This document shows, in pieces, positions 1 to 5,800 of a stretch of 8,750 nucleotides of DNA. The notes beneath the pieces are model-generated. The model ran no database searches, was not told the DNA's origin, and saw nothing but the letters and a program-made list of their open reading frames with translations. The number at the start of each line of letters is the position of its first letter. The stretch's first letter is position 1. The stretch covers positions 1 through 8,750 of the forward strand of contig PMXT01000088.1 in NCBI GenBank assembly GCA_003170995.1. Reading direction: 5' to 3'. The position numbers and the translations under genes were made by a program. Origin of the DNA: Actinomycetota bacterium. Its GTDB lineage: Bacteria > Actinomycetota > Thermoleophilia > Gaiellales > Gaiellaceae.

Positions 1-63
1 ATTTTGTGAGCCGTTTTCCATGAAGCGTTTTCTTTCACAGGCGCATTGGCGACATATTAAAGG
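1..63. other. Intergenic edge region beyond the xylF-like gene
   Basis: No gene is visible here. The stretch is AT-richer than the rest of the window and has a 7-base direct repeat, CGTTTTC, at 12-18 and 26-32, which is 14 bases start to start. It lies beyond the xylF-like terminator. It could be the control region of a further minus-strand gene outside the window, possibly the transporter's ATPase or permease, but nothing in view proves that. Confidence 0.4.
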
Positions 64-99
64 CGAGACAGAGGCGCCCCGCTGGGCGCCTCTGTCTCG
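64..99 (-). terminator. Strong hairpin terminator after the xylF-like gene
   Basis: A perfect 16-bp inverted repeat (64-79 with 84-99) closes on a 4-base loop at 80-83. It starts 41 bases past the xylF-like stop codon. In the minus direction the stem is followed by CCTTTAATATG, which has only a short T run, so release may be less efficient than at a classic intrinsic terminator. The stem is symmetric and could also act on plus-strand transcripts. Stem length and position after a stop codon make terminator the most likely role; an mRNA-stabilising 3' hairpin is the alternative. Confidence 0.8.
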
Positions 100-139
100 T
101 AACGAACCTCTTTCTACCTACCTACCGTAGTGGTCGTTC

Positions 140-1261
140 TCACGAGGCATACGGAGTCGTGTACGTCTTGCAGTCCTTCTTGAAGGCGCCCACACAGACC
201 GCGCTCTTCGTCAGGAACTTCTGACTGAAGAGGATCTGATAGTTAGCCATGTTGACGATCATCGGTGTCTCGAGGATCGACGGTACGTTCCGCTTGCCAA
301 CGGAGTCGTTTACCGTGCCATTGGTCTTCACCGCGGTGCCCTTGATGATGGCGATTGCGGCAGCGGCCGCCGCCTTGGCCTCGAGCGGAACCGGCTTGTA
401 GACGGTCATCGACTGCCAACCCGAGATGATGTTCTGCACACCGCCCGGTGTTGCATCCTGGCCGGTGAGTGGCACCGGGTTGAGCTTGTGATTCTGCAGG
501 TCTGTGACAACCGAGCCAGCGAGACCGTCATTGGCGCTGAGGACAGCGTCGATCTTGTTACCCGTCTTCGTGAGCATCTGGTTGAAGTCGGTTGCCGCGA
601 TGGTGTTGTCCCAGTTCGTGACTGCCTGCTGCGGGCCCCACTGGAATTCGCCCTTCTTCTCGAGCGGATCGAGCACGGTGTGTGCGCCCTGGGCGAACAG
701 CGTGGCGTTGTTGTCGGTCGGAGCGCCATCCAACTCGGCGACAACCGGCTTCTTGCCAGCACCGATAAGACCCTTCGCGTTCATGGCGGCGATGAGGGCC
801 TGGGCCTGGAGCTTGCCGACCGTGACGTTGTTGAACGACACGTAGTACGACGCCGAACCGCCAAGAACGAGACGGTCGTAGTCGATCGTCTTCACGCCCG
901 CGGTCTTCGCGGCCTTCTCGATCGAGGCACCCGTACCGGAGTCGAGAGCATCGACAAGGATCACCTTTGCCCCGTTCGTGATGCACGTCTGACCCTGGGT
1001 GATCTGGGTATTGGTGTCACCCTGCGCATTGACGACGGAATAGGTGACGCCGGCTGCCTTGAACGCCGCCGAGAGAAGCGGTGCATCGAAGAGTTGATAC
1101 CGAACCGAGGACTTCGTGTCCGGTAGCAAGGCGCAGACCTCGGTCTTGCCACCGTTTGCACTGGTGCTACTGGATTTCTTCTTACTACCACACGCAGTCA
1201 CGGTGATCGCGAGCATCACGGCGATCAGCGACAGCGCTCCTACGATCAAGAGCTTCTTCAC
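140..1261 (-). CDS. xylF: Xylose-type sugar ABC transporter substrate-binding lipoprotein
   Basis: This 373-residue protein is a type I periplasmic-binding protein that would capture a monosaccharide, probably D-xylose or a similar sugar, outside the membrane and pass it to an ABC permease. Residues 1-23 form a lipoprotein signal (KK, hydrophobic core, VTAC lipobox), so Cys24 is the likely lipid anchor, followed by a Lys/Ser linker. Landmarks shared with XylF/ChvE-type proteins are YDR (128-130), TDNNA (182-186), SANDG (242-246), TGQDA (266-270) and MTVYKP (285-290). Length fits the family. Four cysteines after the anchor (43, 93, 356, 364) could form two disulfides. The start is GTG, with an AAGGAGAGG ribosome site at 1267-1275 five bases upstream. 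No ATPase or permease gene adjoins it in this window; a terminator follows. Sugar specificity is inferred from motif resemblance; the family call is firm. Confidence 0.9.
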   Translation of the reverse strand: MKKLLIVGALSLIAVMLAITVTACGSKKKSSSTSANGGKTEVCALLPDTKSSVRYQLFDAPLLSAAFKAAGVTYSVVNAQGDTNTQITQGQTCITNGAKVILVDALDSGTGASIEKAAKTAGVKTIDYDRLVLGGSASYYVSFNNVTVGKLQAQALIAAMNAKGLIGAGKKPVVAELDGAPTDNNATLFAQGAHTVLDPLEKKGEFQWGPQQAVTNWDNTIAATDFNQMLTKTGNKIDAVLSANDGLAGSVVTDLQNHKLNPVPLTGQDATPGGVQNIISGWQSMTVYKPVPLEAKAAAAAAIAIIKGTAVKTNGTVNDSVGKRNVPSILETPMIVNMANYQILFSQKFLTKSAVCVGAFKKDCKTYTTPYAS

Positions 1262-1266
1262 GTCTT

Positions 1267-1275
1267 CCTCTCCTT
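1267..1275 (-). promoter_or_regulatory. Shine-Dalgarno site of the xylF-like gene
   Basis: AAGGAGAGG on the minus strand lies five bases before the GTG start. It is the strongest ribosome site in the window, as expected for an abundantly made binding protein, and it fixes the start at 1261. Confidence 0.8.
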
Positions 1276-1364
1276 AATAGTTAGTAGTTCTCCAGCAGCG
1301 AAGCCTGCAGCACAAACACAGACGTAACGGCTACGCGGAGAACGGCCCTTTAGCGAGCAAGAGC

Positions 1365-1376
1365 GGCCAGCTGGCC
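1365..1376. promoter_or_regulatory. 12-bp perfect palindrome, candidate operator
   Basis: GGCCAGCTGGCC reads the same on both strands. It sits about 105 bases upstream of the xylF-like start, in the presumed leader. Sugar-binding-protein genes are commonly controlled by LacI- or ROK-type repressors that bind palindromes, which makes an operator plausible. The sequence is not one I can assign to a known regulator, and GC-rich palindromes also arise by chance. Confidence 0.3.
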
Positions 1377-1381
1377 ATATT

Positions 1382-1403
1382 CCCTTTCCCCCCTAACCCC
1401 TCC
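1382..1403 (-). other. G-rich tract in the xylF-like leader, possible G-quadruplex
   Basis: On the minus strand, the strand of the xylF-like mRNA, the G runs are GG, GGGG, GGGGGG and GGG in that order with short spacers, inside an almost pure purine stretch of about 30 bases. A two-layer quadruplex is possible. A three-layer one would need the six-G run to be split. Its place between the putative promoter (1453-1458) and the start codon would put it in the 5' leader. Confidence 0.3.
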
Positions 1404-1452
1404 TCTCTAGCCCGTGCGGTGGTAGGCACGCGCAAAGTTAGTGGCTCAGCGA

Positions 1453-1481
1453 CTTATAACACGAAAACCACTCAGCCGAAA
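1453..1481 (-). promoter_or_regulatory. Possible promoter of the xylF-like gene
   Basis: A TATAAG -10-like hexamer lies at 1453-1458 on the minus strand. The matching -35 position (1476-1481, TTTCGG) is poor. It would give a leader of roughly 185 bases. The -10 is one of the few AT-rich spots in the gap, but the weak -35 keeps this tentative. Confidence 0.3.
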
Positions 1482-1548
1482 AAGGTGCGGGAAGCGAGGC
1501 CCGTAAGCTCCGATAATCGTCGTTACCGCGGCCGTGAGGAGTGTTAAT

Positions 1549-1610
1549 GGCCTATCCCGCTAGGCCTACACGACCGAAGCGATCGCGCATCCCTTCTTAT
1601 GGGATAGGCC
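1549..1610. repeat. Spaced inverted repeat just after the CNNM gene
   Basis: GGCCTATCCC at 1549-1558 is exactly complementary to GGGATAGGCC at 1601-1610, with 42 bases between. A second ATCCC (1589-1593) inside the spacer can pair with GGGAT (1601-1605) across a seven-base loop, so two mutually exclusive folds are possible. It begins 22 bases past the CNNM stop codon. No T run follows in either direction, so it is not a typical intrinsic terminator. It could be a 3' mRNA structure or a protein site. Confidence 0.4.
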
Positions 1611-1632
1611 CAAAGCCGATCGATCCGAGCCG

Positions 1633-2919
1633 CTAGCGCTCGCCTGTGTCGCGTCGCTCGAAGCGCACTGCCAACCGATCGATGCGTGAGCCCTCGACCT
1701 CGAGTACCTCGAATTGCATGCGATCGTGCTCGACGACGTCACCGGGGCCCGGGGCATGACCGATCTGACCGAAAACGAAGCCGGCGAGCGTATGATAGTC
1801 CTCGACCGGCAGATCGGCACCGAACTCTTCGTTGAAGTCGTCGATCGAGAAGGTGCCGTCGACATGGATGGTGTCCTCGGCTATCCGCTCTACCGACTCG
1901 TCGGGCAAATCGAACTCGTCCTCGATCTCACCCACGATCTCCTCGAGCAGGTCTTCCAGGGTGACGATCCCCTCCATGCCACCGTACTCGTCGACGACGA
2001 TTGCCATGTGCTGGCCGGTACGACGGAAATCGGCCAGCAGCGCCGCCAAATCCTTCGTCTCGGGCACCAGGTGCGGCTCGCGTAGGAGCTCCTCGACCTT
2101 CACCCGCTCGATTCCGACCTCGTTCATCTGCGAGAAGATGTCGCGCACGTGCAGAATGCCGATGATGTTCTCGAGCGTGCCGCGGTAGACCGGGTAACGG
2201 GTGTAGGGCGAGTCGATGACGGCGCTCAGGCACTCGGCGGGCGGCAGATCGATCGAAAGCGCGACCACCTCGGGCCGCGGCACCATCACGTCTGAGGCCT
2301 CCTTGTCGGCAAAGTCAAAGACCTTGTAGAGCATCTCGGTCTCCTCCTTCTCGATCTGGCCATGCTCGCTCGAGGATTCCAGCAGCATGCGCAGCTCGGC
2401 CTCAGAGAGCGGCGGCGTCCCCGCTTCAGGAGATTTCATACCGAGCAACGCGAGCGCCAAATCAGAGCTTCTCTGAAGCACCCAGATGAGCGGCTTGAAG
2501 ACGAAGAAGAAGACCTGTACCGGCGCCGAGACCGCCAGCGCAACCCGATCGGAGTAGCTGAGCGCGATTCCCTTCGGAACCAGCTCGCCGACGACAACAT
2601 GCAAGAAGGTCACGATCAGGAAGGCGAGCGTGAAGGCGACCACGGTGCCGGTTACGTTGCCGAAGACCCGCGCCAGCACCGGCTCGCCCAGTGCGCCAAT
2701 GCCGAGGCTGGTGGCGGTGACCCCGAGCTGCATGGCAGCGATGAAGCGCGGCGGCGTAGAGACGAGCCCTAGCACCACACGGGCACGCCGACTGCCCTGT
2801 CCCTCGAGCTCGCGTAGGCGTGTGCGCCTCGCCGTTACGAGGCCATACTCGGCCGCCACGAAGAACGCATTAAGGAGAACCAGGGCCACGACGGCCAGAA
2901 GCTCGAGAGCCAGGCTCAT
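1633..2919 (-). CDS. CNNM/CorC-family membrane protein (DUF21-CBS-CBS-CorC_HlyC)
   Basis: This 428-residue protein has the full architecture of the bacterial CNNM/CorB-like group, often labelled hemolysin-related and linked to Mg2+ or other divalent-cation transport. Residues 1-160 are the DUF21 membrane domain, with hydrophobic segments near 5-25, 55-80, 90-115 and 125-150 and family motifs NAFFVAAE (17-24) and GELVPKG (111-117). A charged linker leads to two CBS motifs (about 205-330) that in relatives bind ATP-Mg; the second contains DEYGGMEGIVTLEDLLEEI (310-328). The C-terminal CorC_HlyC domain covers about 345-424. The ATG is preceded by a weak GAAGG at 2927-2931. The gene stands alone, with the xylF-like gene 371 bases downstream and the two-component genes divergent. 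The hemolysin name should not be taken literally. Fold and family are clear; the transported ion is not shown. Confidence 0.92.
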   Translation of the reverse strand: MSLALELLAVVALVLLNAFFVAAEYGLVTARRTRLRELEGQGSRRARVVLGLVSTPPRFIAAMQLGVTATSLGIGALGEPVLARVFGNVTGTVVAFTLAFLIVTFLHVVVGELVPKGIALSYSDRVALAVSAPVQVFFFVFKPLIWVLQRSSDLALALLGMKSPEAGTPPLSEAELRMLLESSSEHGQIEKEETEMLYKVFDFADKEASDVMVPRPEVVALSIDLPPAECLSAVIDSPYTRYPVYRGTLENIIGILHVRDIFSQMNEVGIERVKVEELLREPHLVPETKDLAALLADFRRTGQHMAIVVDEYGGMEGIVTLEDLLEEIVGEIEDEFDLPDESVERIAEDTIHVDGTFSIDDFNEEFGADLPVEDYHTLAGFVFGQIGHAPGPGDVVEHDRMQFEVLEVEGSRIDRLAVRFERRDTGER

Positions 2920-2924
2920 GATCG

Positions 2925-2988
2925 CGCCTTCGGCGGCTGTCTATAAGGGAGCGACTCGTCGTCCAAGCAGGATCTGCAGAAAAGTATA
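2925..2988 (-). promoter_or_regulatory. Start region and candidate promoters of the CNNM gene
   Basis: A TATACT hexamer (2983-2988), close to the -10 consensus, would give a leader of about 57 bases but has no good -35. A second option is TATAGA (2940-2945) with TTGGAC (2961-2966) at a short 15-base spacing. Directly before the ATG, CGCC-GAA-GGCG (2925-2935) can form a tiny hairpin that includes part of the GAAGG ribosome site, which could lower initiation. No choice can be made from sequence alone. Confidence 0.3.
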
Positions 2989-3030
2989 TGCAAGCGGCCT
3001 CGGTTCGTAGCCCCGGCGTGCCTCTCGGAG

Positions 3031-3230
3031 CCGTACTCGCTCTCGAGAAACGCTGTGTGCGCCCATTATTCCGCTCCGTACTCCGGATGAGTAACGCGAC
3101 CGTCGGTGCTCACTGGTGGATGGATCTTCCGGCGCGGCGACGCCGTGGCGACCTGGACGCTGGGCCTTCGGTCGATGGCTATTACAGACCGGATCCCCCA
3201 AAAGGGGCAGGAATGAGATCACCCGTACTC
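3031..3230 (+). repeat. Three direct copies of CCGTACTC
   Basis: The 8-mer CCGTACTC occurs at 3031-3038, 3076-3083 and 3223-3230, all in the same orientation, upstream of the response regulator. Start-to-start spacings are 45 and 147 bases. The TACTC core fits the first five positions of the TACYYMT heptamer known for NarL, and the downstream gene is a NarL-type regulator, so self-regulation sites are a reasonable guess. One more copy lies inside the CNNM coding region (1982-1989), so the word is not unique to this gap. Confidence 0.3.
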
Positions 3231-3347
3231 AAGTGGATGGGTGGCTTCGCCGATACGGCATCAGACCGCCGAAGCGCCTATCAAACGGACGAGGCGGCTT
3301 GAAGAGGCGTCGAAAACTCAGCCATCGTAAGAAACGAGAGCCAACCC

Positions 3348-3971
3348 GTGCCACAGGACATCACTTGTTTGATTGTCGACGATCACGAGGTCGTTCGCGA
3401 AGGTCTCAGACTTTCGCTCTCACGCGCCTCGCACATCCGCGTAGTTGGTGAGGCGTCCGACGGCGCGAGCGCCGTGGCGCTTACAGAGAGAAGGCGCCCA
3501 AACGTGGTGATCATGGACGTGCGTATGCCGGGTATGGACGGACTGCAGGCAACGCGCGAGATCACCGCGAAGGTGCCCGAAAGCGCGGTTCTCCTGTTCA
3601 CCGCTCACAACGAGCGCAGCTTGCTCGGGCGCGGGCTGGAGGCGGGCGCCAGGGGCTATATCCTCAAAGAGGCGCCGCATCAGACGCTGCTCCGAGCGAT
3701 AGAGAAGGTCGCCGAGGGAGAGGGCTATGTGGATCCGGCGTTGATGCCGAGCTTCCTCAACTCCAGGGACAAAGAGGACATGCTGACCGCGCGCGAGCGC
3801 GAGATCCTCCAGCTCCTGGCGGACGGAATGTCGAACGTGGAAGTAGCAGGGAAGCTCTTCATCAGCCAGGAGACGGTCAAGAGCCACGTCCGTCACATCC
3901 TCGCCAAGCTCGAGGCCGACACCCGCACCCACGCCGTAGCGATCGCGCTACGGGAGTCGATCATCGACTAA
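3348..3971 (+). CDS. NarL/LuxR-type two-component response regulator
   Basis: This 207-residue cytoplasmic transcription factor would be switched by phosphorylation. The receiver (about 5-121) keeps all the usual residues: acidic pair Asp11/Asp12, phospho-acceptor Asp57 (IMDVRMPG), Thr85 and Lys107 (ILKEAP). A short linker leads to a LuxR-type helix-turn-helix (about 145-203) with LTAREREILQLLADGMSN and the recognition-helix segment SQETVKSHVRHILAKL. Length is typical for the family. The start is GTG; GAGAG at 3336-3340 is a modest ribosome site seven bases upstream. The kinase gene follows after 34 bases on the same strand, which points to a paired system. Targets cannot be read from the sequence, though repeated CCGTACTC words upstream could be its own sites. 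The receiver looks fully functional, in contrast to the kinase. Confidence 0.93.
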   Translation: MPQDITCLIVDDHEVVREGLRLSLSRASHIRVVGEASDGASAVALTERRRPNVVIMDVRMPGMDGLQATREITAKVPESAVLLFTAHNERSLLGRGLEAGARGYILKEAPHQTLLRAIEKVAEGEGYVDPALMPSFLNSRDKEDMLTAREREILQLLADGMSNVEVAGKLFISQETVKSHVRHILAKLEADTRTHAVAIALRESIID

Positions 3972-3995
3972 TCTCCTTGCGCGGCCGTAATCGAT

Positions 3996-4000
3996 GGAGG
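3996..4000 (+). promoter_or_regulatory. Ribosome site that fixes the kinase start
   Basis: GGAGG lies five bases before the GTG at 4006. An in-frame ATG at 3994 has no ribosome site of its own and would place this Shine-Dalgarno inside the coding region, so the GTG is preferred. Confidence 0.65.
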
Positions 4001-4005
4001 AGCGA

Positions 4006-4719
4006 GTGGCCGAACCGGATCAGGTAAAAGGTGGGCCCGCGCTCGAAAAAAAGGAGCGTAGCGGTAAGCAGAGCGAGAGTGAACGTGCGCGGTTAGCCGA
4101 TCAGCTGATCGCCGCCGAGCAGGAGGAGCGCCGACGCATTTCGCTCTTCCTCCACGATGGGCCGGTGCAATCGCTCTCGGGAATCGCTCTGATGCTCGAC
4201 GCGGCGCTGCACCAGCTGTCGACCGGCAATCTCGAAGAGGCGACGCAGGTGATCGAAGCGGTGCTCGAGCGACAGCGCTCGACGATCAAGGCGCTGCGCG
4301 ATCTCTCCTTCGATCTCGAGCCGGTTGTTCTGCGCGATCAAGGCTTCGAGCCGGCCGTCAAGGCGCTGGCCGAGAATGTCGGCATCTCCAACGAGATCCA
4401 CATCGAGCTCGAGACCGGCTTCGCCGAGAGCCTGGCCGAGCGAGCTCAGGTCGTCTTCTACCAGATCATCCGCGAGGCCTTTCACCAGGCGATCCGGCGC
4501 GGCCCGCCGACGCGCGTGGCAGTCGCCGTGCACGAGCTCTCCGACAACCGAGTAGAGCTGATCGTGGCCGACAACGCCCCGGGCGAGCGCCGGCGCGCGA
4601 GCTACGAGACGATCGACGAGCGTGCCCGGATGCTCGGCGGCAAGGTCAGCGTGCGCGCGGCCAGCGGCGGCGGGACGCTCGTACGCGTGATCGTCCCTCC
4701 CTACGCCGCCAAGCGCTAA
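4006..4719 (+). CDS. Soluble NarL-type histidine kinase with degraded ATP-binding domain
   Basis: The protein is 237 residues from GTG 4006, or 241 from the in-frame ATG at 3994; numbering here uses the longer form. It has no membrane segment and no sensor domain, only a charged, probably helical N-terminus. The HisKA_3 region is intact: ERRRISLFLHDGPVQSLSG with His54 as the likely phosphorylated residue, followed by LRDLSFDLEPVVL. The C-terminal HATPase-like domain (about 150-237) is unusual. The N-box reads REAFHQAIRRG, with Gln165 where Asn is expected. The G1 region reads VADNAPGE, with Ala195 replacing a Gly. The usual glycine motif before ERARMLGG is absent, although SGGGTLVRV is kept. 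It may bind ATP poorly, need a partner, or act mainly as a phosphatase or scaffold for the adjoining regulator. Family membership is clear; the loss of activity is inference. Confidence 0.88.
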   Translation: MAEPDQVKGGPALEKKERSGKQSESERARLADQLIAAEQEERRRISLFLHDGPVQSLSGIALMLDAALHQLSTGNLEEATQVIEAVLERQRSTIKALRDLSFDLEPVVLRDQGFEPAVKALAENVGISNEIHIELETGFAESLAERAQVVFYQIIREAFHQAIRRGPPTRVAVAVHELSDNRVELIVADNAPGERRRASYETIDERARMLGGKVSVRAASGGGTLVRVIVPPYAAKR

Positions 4720-4744
4720 CGCGCAGCTCTACCGGAATAAACTT

Positions 4745-4750
4745 TATGGT
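4745..4750 (+). promoter_or_regulatory. Candidate -10 box for a leaderless transcript
   Basis: TATGGT (pattern TANNNT) ends seven bases before the ATG at 4758. This matches the spacing seen at fdxA. No -35 is recognisable at 16-18 bases upstream. It may be an internal promoter after the kinase gene. Confidence 0.35.
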
Positions 4751-4757
4751 TCGCACC

Positions 4758-4946
4758 ATGAGCGAAGAGCGCTACCTCCTCTATGTCTGGGCAGCGGGCG
4801 GCTACGCGCTGGAGGAGCGCGAGGGCGAGCTTCCGGAAGTCGGCAGCCAGCTCACTGTCGGCGACACTCGCCTGCTCGTGAGTAAGATCGCCCCTTCGCC
4901 ACTCCCGAACGACCCGCGGCCCTGCGCCTACCTGCAGCCCGCCTAA
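4758..4946 (+). CDS. Small conserved-looking protein of unknown function
   Basis: This 62-residue protein begins MSEERYLLYVWAAGGYAL and ends in PSPLPNDPRPCAYLQPA. I cannot assign a function. It has no signal peptide or membrane span. Alternating hydrophobic residues with Gly and Pro turns suggest a small beta-rich domain, and Cys57 lies in the C-terminal PRPCAYL stretch. It follows the kinase by 38 bases on the same strand and may belong to that transcription unit. An in-frame ATG at 4746 would add four residues. I prefer 4758 because a TATGGT box (4745-4750) lies exactly seven bases before it, the geometry of a leaderless start, and neither ATG has a ribosome site. It is supported as real by coding-like composition and by a resemblance, from memory, to small actinobacterial hypotheticals; that resemblance is unchecked. 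Confidence 0.65.
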   Translation: MSEERYLLYVWAAGGYALEEREGELPEVGSQLTVGDTRLLVSKIAPSPLPNDPRPCAYLQPA

Positions 4947-5056
4947 CAACGGCCGGCGAGTACGTTCTCCATCGCGTTGTGAGCAGACGTCGCATCGAGC
5001 ACCGACTCTAGACAAGGGAGCGCCCTAACCAGCCCAGCGTTTTTTGGCCGACGCCG

Positions 5057-5707
5057 TTACTTCCAACAGCTCTTCATTCCTGGGTAGAGGAGGTCTTTCG
5101 GAGCGTGAATGGAGCAGGGAGGAACTTCCGAGCCGTTGTAAACAATCCGCCAGTGCCCCGAGTCGCTCCTCTTCAAGAGCCAGTACCCGTTCCCCCCGAA
5201 CCTTCCGCACCTCTTGGTCGCAGGGTCGTATACGTCGATCGACTCTGCTCGCGCCCAGCTCGGATCCGAGGAGAACTTGATATTTATCGTGGCGCAGCTC
5301 GCCGGAACGCGGAATTCCCTCGGTAGCGCCAGTGAGATCGCCGCTTTCTCCCGCTTGGAACTGCTTTTCCGCTGGCCGAATCTCCCCACGAAAACAGGAC
5401 TGTCGGTATTGCCGACTCTCCAAACGAGAAAGGAGTCGGTGAAGAAGACGGTTTCGTATCGACTCGTCGGCGTGTGGTAGCAGAACAGGTCGGGGGATCC
5501 TCCCTCTCCGCTCACCTCGCAACGCAGCTCGACCGACGGGACGCGGAGCACGTCGCCATGGCGCCCGGTGTAGACGTGACGGGTGACTTTCGCTGAGACC
5601 TCGCCGAACCTCATCACCCGGCCGGCAACGAAGCCGAGAACGAACACGCCGGCGATCGCGCACGCGGCGATCGCGAGCAGCGGGCGAAAGCGGGTGGAAG
5701 CGGGCAC
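5057..5707 (-). CDS. Membrane-anchored extracytoplasmic protein of unknown function
   Basis: This 216-residue protein has a single hydrophobic helix at about 9-31 after Arg residues, most likely a signal anchor that places the rest outside the cytoplasm. The exterior part appears to have two units. The first is about 44-110, with TGRHGDVLRVP and cysteines 63 and 76. The second is about 122-216, with Cys138, Cys167, YWLLKRSDSGHWRIVYNG, Cys198 and Cys214. The six exterior cysteines suggest disulfides. Frame and length resemble uncharacterised actinobacterial secreted proteins, but I know no function. A GTG at 5752 would make a 231-residue version. The GTG at 5707 is preferred because GAGGAG (5715-5720) lies seven bases before it and gives a more normal signal-anchor N-terminus. 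It has its own likely promoter (5771-5800) and is convergent with the plus-strand genes. Confidence 0.75.
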   Translation of the reverse strand: MPASTRFRPLLAIAACAIAGVFVLGFVAGRVMRFGEVSAKVTRHVYTGRHGDVLRVPSVELRCEVSGEGGSPDLFCYHTPTSRYETVFFTDSFLVWRVGNTDSPVFVGRFGQRKSSSKREKAAISLALPREFRVPASCATINIKFSSDPSWARAESIDVYDPATKRCGRFGGNGYWLLKRSDSGHWRIVYNGSEVPPCSIHAPKDLLYPGMKSCWK

Positions 5708-5760
5708 TCTGGCTCTCCTCGTCGGATCTCCAAATCGCCGAGCCACGAGCACGACGCGGC

Positions 5761-5774
5761 GAGTCGGCCGACTC
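5761..5774. promoter_or_regulatory. 14-bp perfect palindrome over a -10 box, candidate operator
   Basis: GAGTCGGCCGACTC is a perfect palindrome. It overlaps the TAGAGT -10 hexamer (5771-5776) of the unknown anchored gene and spans its expected transcription start near 5764. Repressor sites are often placed this way. No regulator is identified. Confidence 0.4.
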
Positions 5775-5800
5775 TACTTCAATCGCCTGCTCGCGATCAA
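5771..5800 (-). promoter_or_regulatory. Likely promoter of the unknown anchored gene
   Basis: On the minus strand TTGATC (5795-5800) and TAGAGT (5771-5776) are separated by 18 bases. The TAGAGT hexamer is identical to the fdxA -10. The expected transcript start near 5764 gives a leader of about 57 bases ending in the GAGGAG ribosome site. Confidence 0.5.

Larger units (their letters stand above)
1262..1632. other. Intergenic region upstream of xylF-like gene; no gene seen
   Basis: This 371-base stretch has no credible coding frame. It holds the likely promoter and leader of the xylF-like gene plus several palindromic or G-rich elements listed separately. It also has a small hairpin, CGTGC/GCACG, at 1413-1417 with 1426-1430, and a 7-bp inverted pair, GTTCTCC/GGAGAAC, at 1287-1293 with 1337-1343. 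None of these matches a riboswitch class I can recognise. Confidence 0.6.
2920..3347. other. Divergent intergenic region; no convincing gene
   Basis: This 428-base gap separates the minus-strand CNNM gene from the plus-strand response regulator. Open frames cross it on both strands, but none has a clear ribosome site or recognisable protein. The best small candidate is a 29-codon frame at 3213-3302 with GGGG five bases before its ATG; its codon use is unlike nearby genes and I do not call it. The gap contains three copies of CCGTACTC, a CCCC-AAAA-GGGG hairpin (3196-3207) and a GCTTCG/CGAAGC inverted pair (3244-3249 with 3270-3275). I recognise no riboswitch class. Confidence 0.55.

Noticed and set aside
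488..1126. Long plus-strand open frame opposite the xylF-like gene
   Set aside because: The xylF-like frame is certain on the other strand. Long antisense frames are expected in GC-rich genes, and this product resembles no protein I know.
1633..2919. Reading the CNNM gene as a hemolysin or virulence factor
   Set aside because: The hemolysin label is historical. The domain set (DUF21, CBS pair, CorC_HlyC) indicates a cation-transport-related membrane protein.
2941..3222. Minus-strand open frame of 93 codons in the divergent intergenic region
   Set aside because: It has no ribosome site, its product is Arg/Pro-rich with no recognisable pattern, and it covers the CNNM promoter region.
2988..3302. 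Plus-strand frame of 104 codons, including a 29-codon frame from ATG 3213
   Set aside because: Composition is unlike nearby genes and I recognise no domain. A GGGG before the internal ATG is the only support, which is too little for a gene call.
3100..3345. Possible riboswitch upstream of the response regulator
   Set aside because: Several short hairpins can be drawn, but the conserved cores of classes I know (TPP, c-di-GMP, glycine, ZTP) are not present.
5015..5045. Possible terminator between the convergent genes, ending in a six-T run (5040-5045)
   Set aside because: The only stem nearby is AGGG/CCCT at 5015-5026, which is four pairs and too far from the T run. A second weak pair, ACAACG/CGTTGT (4946-4951 with 4975-4980), has a 23-base loop.
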